64,000 nt of DNA from Acanthopleura granulata (taxonomy: Eukaryota; Mollusca; Polyplacophora; Chitonida; Chitonidae). The notes under the pieces were generated by a model that searched no databases, was not told the DNA's origin, and saw only the letters and a list, made by a program, of their open reading frames with translations. Shown here one piece after another: positions 10,879-21,305 of the stretch. Made by a program: the position numbers and the translations under genes. Within the stretch, counting starts at the first letter, position 1. The number at the start of each line of letters is the position of its first letter. The stretch is from NCBI GenBank assembly GCA_016165875.1, contig JABBOT010000080.1:10480078-10544077 (forward strand), given 5' to 3'.

Positions 10879-13800
10879 CGCTAACAACTACACGTCTCTG
10901 CGTATTCACACATGGAATTACAGTGCTGCCTCTCCGAAACATTACACCGGAGACCCCAAACATGGCGTCTTGAGAGCCTTGTCACAGTATACTGATAACG
11001 AACCAGCTGTCGCTCAGATACGCAGTACGAATACTGACAGACTCGATGGGCTACATGTAGTATAAAACTCTGACATTCATCATAATACTGAGCCCATGTT
11101 AGCAAACTTCACGACGAAAGTTGCAAACTATACCTTTTTGGGGGTTGCCATGTAAGTGAGCTGATGGGCTTCGTTGACACCTTCCTCGCCGAGTTCCTGG
11201 CTGAATCTTGAAGAGCATCCTCTTTTATTATCCTCACCGACGAGAGAAGTCTCGTTTTCAAGAGGCAAGATCGAGTGTAACGAGCCAAGGGTATGGTGAG
11301 GACAAATCCAGATGAGCTTTGAGTATGAAACTCGGCAACGATTGGTTGGAAGGGTGTCTATCGTTTCAATGTCAGGATGGCTGTCGGCATTTCAAATTAG
11401 CTTCGTAAGGCCATGGGCTTGGTCATGCATGGCCAGTCACATGGGATAACTTTCCCGCTTACACTCTAAACTGTTGGATCATCTTCATTTGTCAGACCTG
11501 AGATCAGTTTCATACTTCCCAGCGCAGTTTTTATAAATACAAATCTATATTCTTCAATTCACTAACGTAGAACTCGTTCTTTTCGAGCCCGTAGCCTATA
11601 CTATACTATACTATATATTCAACATGTCGAATCTGTTCGTTACGAAAACAAAATTGCTGTAATCCTACAATAATCCTGGCTTCATATCGACCACTTACTC
11701 GTGAATAATAAAGACCTTTATGTCTCAATTAACACAAATATACGTCGCAGGACAAACTTTGCTGACCGCCATTTTCGATTCGGGTTGGCCGCACTCGGCA
11801 AGACAAACTTGTAGATCGAGACAAACTTGTGGAACGTTTGGTTTGAAAACAAGATGTACATCAATTAAAGGGCAGTTGGCAGCTTGTTTATGAGTCTTAG
11901 TATTAATTTTTGTTATAACAATGAACAGCAGGATGTGTAAGCAGATATTGGAAAAAGAGTAGATTATCTTAGTTTTGAGAAGCTCAGTCGTGTCCACTCT
12001 AGCTAAAGAGTCAGGTAATTCGAAAATGGCGGTTTGCGAAATTTGGATGCTGCCCGAACGGATGCGGCGGTTACACTTGTGTTAAATGCGACGGTATTGT
12101 CTTTATTATTCCAGAAAAGTGAGATGTTATGAATTCAGAATTACTTTAAGATCATGGGAAATCTGTTTTCATCGAGTACAGCTTTGACACTATGAATAGC
12201 TTATAGCCCAGGCGGCGGGTCAGTTCATGTGAAAGCTAAGCTTGGAACATGGCCAACACCGCGTCTATGCTAATGTCCGATGCTAGACTAACTCATTGTC
12301 AATGTTGTCCCTTGTGTCTTTTTTTTCTTTCCTTTTTTGATTTGCTCTTTCTTTTTTGTTGTCCTTTAGGAACCTTTTTGCCTGTTGAAAATATTATTCC
12401 CTTTAACCTGTAGTAAAGTGTATTTTTTTTACAGGCTACAATATTATGTAAACCTTGTTTTAGATTGCCGTTTCGTTTCAGTTCGTTTCAGTGAAAACAG
12501 AGTAGATTGTCTGTTCATTTACATAGGATGTTTGCTGCTTTTGATTAGTTGGTCAGTGGCTAGATCGTGTGCCTCTTGGAACTTCAAGTGTTAAGTTTAT
12601 GACGTTATTCGTTCGGCGAGAAAAAGAAAACAGCCAACTAACATTCTAAAATCTGCTTACTGTTTATTACAAGTTATTGATGATTTTTGGCTACGTGTCG
12701 AAGACCGAGATTGAAGGCCACCGCACCGTACCCACTCAGGTACAGAGCGTTAATCTTCAACTATTCAGACAGTACATGAACTACTGCACATGTATTTAGT
12801 CGTGATCAAACTTTGTACCAGCCTTCGTCGACTTATTTAATTTGTACAATGGTTATGAAAAAAGAAACTGCTTTTATACTTGTCAGGCGAGAAGTCCACA
12901 AAGACGGTGGCAGGGGGGAAGAATCAGTCGACAGAAAATGGCTAAAAGTTTACGTAACATGTGAAATTTCCCTGAAAGGAGACATTTGGACGTTTGCCAG
13001 CCGATAGTGTACCTGAATACTGATATATTTATTGCTTGACTGGCAAAATGCCGTCTACTTTCTCCATTTACCCTTGTGTGATTTATTTGTTATAAGTTTA
13101 TAAGGTTAAAATTGTAAATATAACCATTCTTCCATGTACAGTTTCCGAGTTGTCGTGTTTCTTTCATTCTGTGGTATATACCTGTACGTATCCATTGTGA
13201 GGATAGGCCAGTGCCTTTTTCGGTTGGTTTGAGCATTCTATTTTCACCGTGACAGAAAATTATTATGTATTTATTAATTTATTTCATTGGTATTTGCACC
13301 ATACACTAATGAATTCTTCACTTATACATGATGTCGATTATGTTTATGTGTGGACGAAATCGGACTGCTCGGAAAAAACTGTGACCTTTCACCTGGTCCA
13401 CGATACATTTTTGAGATGCAGACGACCAAGAGAGATTTGAGCCTTTGACCTGACTGCATGGTCAGAGGCCGACGGTCCGTGGTGAAAATACAGGGCTTAG
13501 GCTTCCACATCCTTCAGTCAAGCAATATCTTACGGACACCAGACATGACATCCGACTCTGTCGTTCGACGAAAACTTCTCTGAAATGTGATAAAGCATTT
13601 AAAAGTAACGTGAAGTGACAAGATAATAGCTAGGAAGAACTCAGATCGGGAACAATGTGTGAATAGAGCAGTTTCGAGTTCGAACTCTTTTATCGCTAAA
13701 GGTATCATGTGACCCGTCCAAATTTGTTAGGAAACTATTTCTGATTGCATTTATTACTACATGGGCGTCTGAGAAAAGTATCACAAACAGTTATTTAGAC

Positions 13801-14447
13801 TGGACGAACGATGGAGAAAACGGGGGAGCTGGAAGTTTTTTTAATTTACCAGGCTCCTGAATGAAGGAAAGGTCGTTTGTACCTCCATAACACAGTGTGA
13901 CAGATGATCCATAAATTTATTGTCACCCAAACTGCCTGACATTTTCCATATGATACAGTTGAAATCTTTTTACCTTTTGCCACAAAAGAGTTCGAACTCT
14001 TCTATTCCGGCTCTGCAGACCAAGGGACAATACTCTGCCAATGGTGAAAAATCGATAAAAATCACCTGGATCCTTAAACCTTCAAAACTGAATGTATTGA
14101 GTCAACCTGTGACGAAAATCTCTACATGTTTTCCGTAAAGTGGCTAACAGAATGACAGGCAGGCAAACATAACCGTATCAGGAAGATAATATGAAAAGGT
14201 ATATAATAAGCACTACATATTGGTGCAATCGTGCACTCAGACGTTAAAGCATACAGCATCTGAGAATATATTCTCATAACTGTCGGCCGCCGGCAATAGC
14301 CACAGACACTTGTCCACTGGTCTTCTTTTCCTTATTTTACACATAAGCGGAAACCATGTGGAGGAAACCAGCACGCTTATTGGGTACCCGTGTCAAACAA
14401 TATCCCGATGCGGAAATGATAAACAGGAAATCACCACGCCTGATCAT

Positions 14448-14590
14448 CAGGTTGTTTTTACCTAATTCTGTATGATGCGTTGTGTCAGAGGGTGTATAGG
14501 TTTGTATTGTTTAAGCATTTGCGTGAATAGTTACAATAAACCACTAACTGAGCTAAACTGAAAAGAAGTCGAATTTCACCGGTTACGTCA
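14448..14590 (+). repeat. 165-bp dispersed repeat, copy 4
   Basis: Starts inside the family at TTGTTTTTACCTAATTCTG and continues through GGGTGTATAGGTTTG, CAATAAACCACTAACTGAGC and TCGAATTTCACCGGTTACG. The first block is missing. Confidence 0.55.
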
Positions 14591-15120
14591 CCTCTTGCCA
14601 ACTGGCATACCGTCGTTGCTGAAAATCCACGACAGTTCGAGTTCAGTCGACATGCACGTGACACATTTCGACCAGTGAAACACCAAAGCCAAGACGCTGC
14701 TTTGACTAATTAGAGTATTCGTCTAAAGGTATTGTCACTGCACAACAAGGAGTGAGAATCAAGTCTCGTCTCGTGACTCAAGACTTGTGCACATCAGATT
14801 TCATTAGATGACCTAGTTAAGGCTAATTTGTCATTGGCTCGAAATGGCTACATCATTTAAAATCAAGGGATATTTCACCTTCATAATGCCAGTGGTTCTC
14901 TTTCGCTTCGCTTCAGCAGTACCCTTCACTGAGTTGAACATTGCGAGTAGTTCCACCTATATAGTGACAGTTTAGTCATAACTAGGTCATCCAGTGAAGC
15001 ATTTATCTTTAGTCAAATGTTTTTTCAAAATCCAAGTTGCGTGCATGATTGTAAACTGTATTACCTCTAGTCATAGGTGCACACTTGAGGTGGACGGATA
15101 CACGGACTGGTCACAGAAGC

Positions 15121-15216
15121 TCGTGGTGTTTTAAGCCGTACTCAAGAATATTTTACTTTACGAGGGGGCCCAGCATCATGTCGAGAGGAAACCGGGCAGC
15201 GCCCAGATGGGAGTTC
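15121..15216 (-). mobile_element. SINE family A fragment
   Basis: GTGTTTTAAGCCGTACTCAA, then AGGAAACCGGGCAG, match the middle of the family in reverse orientation. Head and tail are absent. Confidence 0.7.
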
Positions 15217-15534
15217 AGCTCAAGTTTACAATTTCCTCCATGACCTAACTAATTATGAATAAATTTTGTCCTAAAAATTGATAAGTTTCACAGCTGACTG
15301 AAACTCGCTCGTCGACACAGGTGATACAGCTAATATGTCAACAAGAGTAAAATCGGGATAACTCCTTCGAGCCAAATTCCTTGTTCTCTTGGACACTGAC
15401 ACCCCTCGTTAAGTGAATGTCCCATGGTTTAAGACAGGATCTCAAAACTTTGACCCACAGGCCGACAGACAGACATGCTTGCCGCTGATAAAAAATATAG
15501 TACAGAAACAGATGGTATGTGTGTAAAGAACAAT

Positions 15535-15540
15535 TTTATT
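15535..15540 (-). terminator. Candidate polyadenylation signal AATAAA
   Basis: The minus strand reads GTCAATAAAATTGTTC, followed about 15 bases on by a CA-rich possible cleavage point and then a T-rich stretch. This is the distal candidate for the Pax transcript. Confidence 0.35.
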
Positions 15541-17885
15541 GACATCTTTACAGCACTTGATTCAGTCGCAATTGTCTTTCCTTGGCAGCGAACATCTATA
15601 TAGAACAGCTAAACTCCTTGGACATAAAACACACAATACAGCATAAAAATATACCATTCTTATTCAAGGGAATTTTTTTTGTTTAAATTCTTAAAGCTAG
15701 AACATATAATAGTATAAAATCTGGGACCAACTCACACAACGAACCAGCAATTCGTCAGTAGACAAGCTGCTGATTCGGTAAAGCAATCATAAAACTTTGG
15801 TATTTTCTCGGGTGGGGGGGATAAAAACAACGTGAGAGCGGGACTTTATCTGATTAACAATTAAAAGAAACATTAGCCACTTTCTAAAATGTTGCGCTAC
15901 AACAAAAATACATAAGTGTGTAGATGTATCATCACGAAATATTTGGACATACAAACAAATATTATACAAAACACAATGCTGATGTCTTGTACCAACTTAC
16001 AGAATGGCGTCAGAAAGAAAACAATGGCGATGTTCTCTATATTTCAGTGTACATTTATGAATAAACCTTTGATAACTCTATACAGGTCACTTAACCAGTC
16101 AAAACATAGGAGATGAATGGGCTTTTCGAAACCGTTACCTCAAAGCAATACCACAAACAGCATTGAAGACAACACAAAAACGCGCTACTAGCTGTAAGAC
16201 GCATGCGTAAATTGTGTTATTTGTCCGAGTTACAGCGAGTAAGTGGTAAATTATTTGCACAAAACAGCTGCATTTAGCATGGAAATAAATACAACCTGTA
16301 CGTAAAAATGCTATAAGCAATGGAACAAAAAGTGCACGATCACCAGTTACGATTATAAAACGGGCTTCATATTTGCAGGATCTTATATTATGGTATCCTC
16401 TTCAAACACGGATTGGAGGACACCTATAATTTCAAAAGGCCGACAATACGCAAACGTGTCACGATAATCATCAGTACATTTCTTTGATTGGTATTTTAGC
16501 ATCAATTAACAAGTAAGTCTGTACAGGTTAAGCGTGATTCTTTTGTCAACAAGTATAAATATAACGATGATAGTGTTGGAATAATAAACCATATGTAATG
16601 ACATATATCTAACAAAAAACTTGCCGGTATTCCGGCATGGACAATAGAATGAATACATGAATAATATGGCACAGTAGTTTTTCATTAAACATGAATTTCT
16701 CGTTCTGAATGACAACTTGATATATACAAATACAAAAACTCACAGTTTCAAAATAAACTAAAAAATTTCGTCATCTCCTGAACAGGCCAACCACGCACAC
16801 GTTTTAAATTTGATCTGCATGCAAGCACACATGAATCTCGACTTCAAAGACTTCATACCATCGATCTAAACAAGGCCAAAATTCCTTCCTGCTCACTTGA
16901 ACGACAGACATGTTTTGCATGTCCTAAGGTCAGTCAAAAAAGAAAGCTGACACCAAATGTAGCCGGGGCCAAACCATAGTGTTGTGCAGTACATCGCACA
17001 CGAATCAGCGTAATTCCAAAAAGTCTAAATCCACACAAAAACACAAGAAGTGTACTTACACCCACCAAAATCTGTATAAGATGGCTTTTCGGGACATTGA
17101 TTTGAAAAAAGAAAAAAAAAAAAAAAAGAAACCCCACAAAAGCAAACCAGAACGAAGGCAGACACTTAACATAATGGCACCAAAAGAAAAATTGGTTCCG
17201 ATTGACTATGCAGTGCGATCCCAGTGTAATGGGATTCAACTGGTGATCACTATATCACGATTTAAGTGATTGCCTTATAATCACAGTAGTAATTCCAATA
17301 GTAGACAGAGGAAAAAAGGACAGTCTATCAAAAATTATTTAACACAAATTTTTGTCTTTTTTCATTCAACAGTATGTGAAACGAATTTCAACGTGTCACT
17401 ATATTTTCTTACAAACACAATACATTGGTAGGATTCGTCGGCCATTTAGGTAATAAAACCATTTATTTGACGGGTGTTTTAAACTGTACTGAAAAATGTT
17501 TAAGTTTATAAAATATATCACTGAAGTTATTAAATGTTTAAAATATTAATGTCCAATTAAATACTCGCATTGCATTTTATTTACTTTCAAAAACTGCCAT
17601 GCAACGAAAGTCATCATTTGGATCAAAATCACTCATCACACGGAGGAATGGCACCTGTCTACGGTTTGTAACCTAATACAAATAATAGGCAGCAATAGTC
17701 TTTTTTTAAGGACAGTTCTAATTTCCAGGAATTCGAATATTATGCAGATTACGATGGCAAGGGCACTACTATCTTCATTTTGGGTCACAAATTATAACTC
17801 CCTTAACTAAATAATTCTCTTTGCTGTCGCACATTTCTTTAACTGACTCTACCATCACACTTTCCATAAACTCACTCTCCTGTCG

Positions 17886-18430
17886 CCTTCCATGAACTCA
17901 CTCTACCGCCATGCTTTCCACAAACTCTCTTCCCTGTCACCTTCCATGAACTCACTCTACCGCCATGCTTTCCACAAACTCTCTTCCCTGTCACCTTCCA
18001 TGAACTCACTCTACCGCCATGCTTTCCACAAACTCTCTTCCCTGTCACCTTCCATGAACTCACTCTACCGCCATGCTTTCCACAAACTCTCTTCCCTGTC
18101 ACCTTCCATGAACTCACTCTACCGCCATGCTTTCCACAAACTCTCTTCCCTGTCACATTCCATGAACTCACTCTACCGCCATGCTTTCCACAAACTCTCT
18201 TCCCTGTCACCTTCCATGAACTCACCCTACCGCCATGCTTTCCACAAACTCTCTTCCTTGTCACCTTCCATGAACTCACTCTACCGCCATGCTTTCCACA
18301 AACTCTCTTTCCCGTCACCTTCCATGAACTCACTCTACCGCCATGCTTTCCACAAACTCTCTTCCCTGTCACCTTCCATGAACTAACTCTACCGCCATGC
18401 TTTCCACAAACTCTCTTCCCTGTCATACTT
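17886..18430. repeat. Minisatellite, 54-bp unit, about 10 copies
   Basis: Unit starts at 17886, 17940, 17994 and so on, with few differences. Because 54 is divisible by three, frames stay open on both strands (18-residue repeats), giving long but almost certainly untranslated frames. The last copies decay towards 18,500 into CACTC/TTTCC-rich sequence. Confidence 0.95.
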
Positions 18431-19468
18431 CCCATAAACATGCCCCGTGTCACATTTTTCATACACTCACCTTTCCTATCACACATTACATAAATTCACT
18501 CCACCATTTCATCAACTCCTCCTTTTCACACCTCTGATGAACTCATCCTTCTGCATTCCCCACGGTCGATCTTCCCTTGCACACGCACATCACCTCTCTT
18601 TCCGATTGGATATCTTGTAAGTCTATCAACACTGAAGTCACCCTTACAATACTGCAAAACTGAAAGTGTTCAGAAGGGATCTTTGTAGATATCACCACCA
18701 AGTTCCAACGTTAAACCGGACAAGACAAACATAAATAAATAAATACAGGATTGAATCCAAACAAACTTAAATTTCCGCAAGGATCCTTAACTTAGAACGT
18801 ACATATATGTATATGTACAAGCAAGTATGGATGTACGAAATCTGGAAGCTTTTTTTACACGTGTCTTAAATAACTATTTATTTGTGGATTTCCAATTACC
18901 CTCTTACCAATGAAATATTTTACAAGAATTACGAGATTAATTTTTCATGAGGTTAGAAAAGCCTTTTCTGAAAGCAGCACAAAGAGTTACTTAAACCAAA
19001 CAATAAAATTACACGTATGTCACAACCTGGAAAGTGTTTTTAAGTACAATATAGAGCACTGGGACTGTTTAATTCATGGTTTTCAAACCACATCAATTGA
19101 AGGCATTTTAAGGTATTTCTAATGTTCAGTGTACAATGTAAACTGAACACCAAAAACAAAATAAAACAAAGCAAAAAAAAATCATCCTCTTTATCATTCA
19201 CAACCAAAACGAATATTTGTACGTACAGTCAAACGAACTGGGTGACTTTTTTCTTCTTCCAAAAATGGTATTACTTGTAACATGATAACTTCCTGCTACC
19301 TTGTTAAATATAGCACTGACATGAGATATAGCACCAAGAGAACTAGTCTTTCAACAAACAGAAACCTTCTCTCATACCAACAAATAAATAAAATGAAGAG
19401 GGTGACTAAATGACAAACAAGCACTAATATGTAAAACGTACAGGATATATCCAGTGACATATTCATGT

Positions 19469-19515
19469 CAATATATATGTATATATTTATATATATGTGT
19501 GTGTGTGTGTATGTC
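19469..19515. repeat. AT/GT microsatellite
   Basis: Alternating TATATATG and ATTTATATATATG runs lead into (GT)n. Simple sequence. Confidence 0.9.
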
Positions 19516-20056
19516 TATAATTTGTACGTATTCATCTACATCCTAAATGTAAACAGTAGAATGCAACATTAAATTTGGGCCACAAACTTCTGGAATTGCA
19601 AAAATAAAACAAACCTTGGTTCAGCCCTATGCACCAGAGAACTGACATAATGACAATGTCTTCTGCAACAATACGATCAATATAAACTATTCATCCAAAA
19701 TGAAATACACATATGTATGAGAATATGTTACAAGGAGTGCCTCTTTATATGTAAGTTCTTTCCTCTCTTCAAAGTCTGCACTGGACAAAAAACAAAGATG
19801 ACTCACGAGTCACAAAACCATAGACATAAATCTGAATCATTCAAATAGTAGTTCAACAGTTCGATCACTTTCAAGGCCAATTCAGCAATGCTTACATGGC
19901 AAATAACACAATGTGTCCATGTGAGAGAATTCATTCTGTTGTCATACTCAGTCTTGCTTCAAGAAACAACAAGAAGGCCACTGTACATACTAAGTAAACA
20001 CCTTGCAATAGTAAAGTTAGATGAGAACTCTGTCCATCCCCAATACCTTCACAGTA

Positions 20057-20390
20057 CACTCCAGACCATTCCCTGAAATGTACTTCTCCCATAACCTGCA
20101 GTGCACGCCCCTGGTACTCTCCTGTCGGCCTGCATTATCAAGTTACTTCTTCCACTGCCTACTATGCACTCCAGCCCATTCCCTGAAGTGTACTTCTCCC
20201 ACCACCTGCAGTGCACTCCCCTGGTACTCTCCTCTGTGCCTATAGATCACTGTACTTCTTCCACTGCATACTAAGCACGCCAGCCCATTCCCTGAATTGT
20301 ACTTTTCCAATCACCTGCAGTGCACTCCCCTGGTACTCTCCTGTCTGCCTATATTATAAATGTACTTGTTCCACTACCTACTATGCACTC
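20057..20390. repeat. Three-copy tandem repeat, about 110-bp unit
   Basis: Copies start near 20057, 20167 and 20276, each with CCATTCCCTGAA(A/G/T)TGTACTT, ACCTGCAGTGCAC, CCCCTGGTACTCTCCT and ACTTCTTCCACT-like blocks. A partial fourth copy begins near 20386. Lies within the candidate Pax 3' UTR. Confidence 0.85.
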
Positions 20391-21017
20391 TTGTACTTTA
20401 TGTATTTCCTCCATCATCACCAGTATACTTTAGCAGGTTCCCAGAAGTACCTTGAAGACACAGTTCAACCACATCATGCATGTATATCTAGGTTGTTTTG
20501 TCAGCAGCATGTTTAAGAATACAATAACAAGAAAACAAAAATTTTCATCTGTGTACCCTTTACATAAAAAAAGTATAAACACAAAATAGGCAAAAAATGG
20601 TACATCACTCACATCTTTGACTGTCACAGATAAGGAGTTCAAATTTGGGGAGAGGGGAGTGAGTTTCCATCCATCAGAATTGGTACAGGCTGCAACTTCA
20701 AACTTTTCATCTCATTTGTAACTCGTATCTAGCATCATGAACAGAAAAGCAGTGTTGCATCAGATTATTATGGGGTGAAAGTATGTGACTGATAAGCTTT
20801 GACTGAAACGTTGTCAAGTAGCAACACACTGGAGAGGACAGAAGGTTAAGTAACGTATATAACATGGACATTTTCCATGTAGCATCAGGCTGGAGAAGAC
20901 GTGTTCAAAGTTCATTTTCAACAGAACAAACATAAGAAAACAGACTAATATTCTCGTCTACAATTTGCAGAAGACAATAGACAAATCTTCAGTACTTGAA
21001 GCCTGGAGAAGACACCC

Positions 21018-21261
21018 TGGGCCATCCTGCAAAAACTGTTTGTTGGGCGTTCCTTGACCCTAGGTGAAAATATAGGGTCGGTCAGTAGGGAGTTCTATTT
21101 TTCATAATGGTTTATTAAAAAGATATGGGTTTTTAAGGAATTAACATAGGGAGAAAAAAAAAATTTTATCAAAATACCAATAAAAACTTTTTAGGAGGGA
21201 CGTTCTCTGGAGGGTCAGTCGGGTTACGCCCAACGAACATATTTTTAAGGATAGCCCTGAA
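21018..21261. mobile_element. MITE-like element with about 33-bp terminal inverted repeats
   Basis: The left end GGGCCATCCTGCAAAAACTG then TTTGTTGGGCGT is mirrored at the right by ACGCCCAACGAACA then TATTTTTAAGGATAGCCC. The interior is AT-rich and non-coding. A diverged relative lies at about 25,005-25,200. The right end is about 45 bases below the Pax stop codon, so it probably belongs to the 3' UTR. No target duplication is visible. Confidence 0.7.
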
Positions 21262-21305
21262 ATTTTCCCCTGTTCTCTGCACATGAGGAATAAAGAGAGG
21301 ACAGA

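Larger units (their letters stand above)
9794..15120. other. Intergenic region with scattered repeats
   Basis: No convincing exon. It holds copies 3 and 4 of the 165-bp repeat. An acceptor-like TTTTTTTTACAG near 12,434 leads into a frame that stops within five codons. Around 13,265-13,510 there is a faint SINE family A resemblance that I could not confirm. Confidence 0.4.
15516..21305 (-). other. Candidate long 3' UTR of the Pax gene
   Basis: From the Pax stop codon down to about 15,516 there is no other convincing coding sequence and no copy of the common SINEs, unlike the surroundings. It ends near a plausible poly(A) site. Several other AATAAA motifs on the minus strand (near 21,110, 18,873, 17,574, 17,455) could end the transcript earlier. 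Inferred from sequence only. Confidence 0.3.

Noticed and set aside
12423..12594. Terminal exon of the small plus-strand gene
   Set aside because: Good acceptor near 12,434, but the required phase stops after five codons and a nearer acceptor at 9,761 fits equally well.
17872..18486. 204-codon minus-strand and 164-codon plus-strand open frames
   Set aside because: Both arise from a 54-bp minisatellite whose unit length is a multiple of three; no start context, splice sites or domain.
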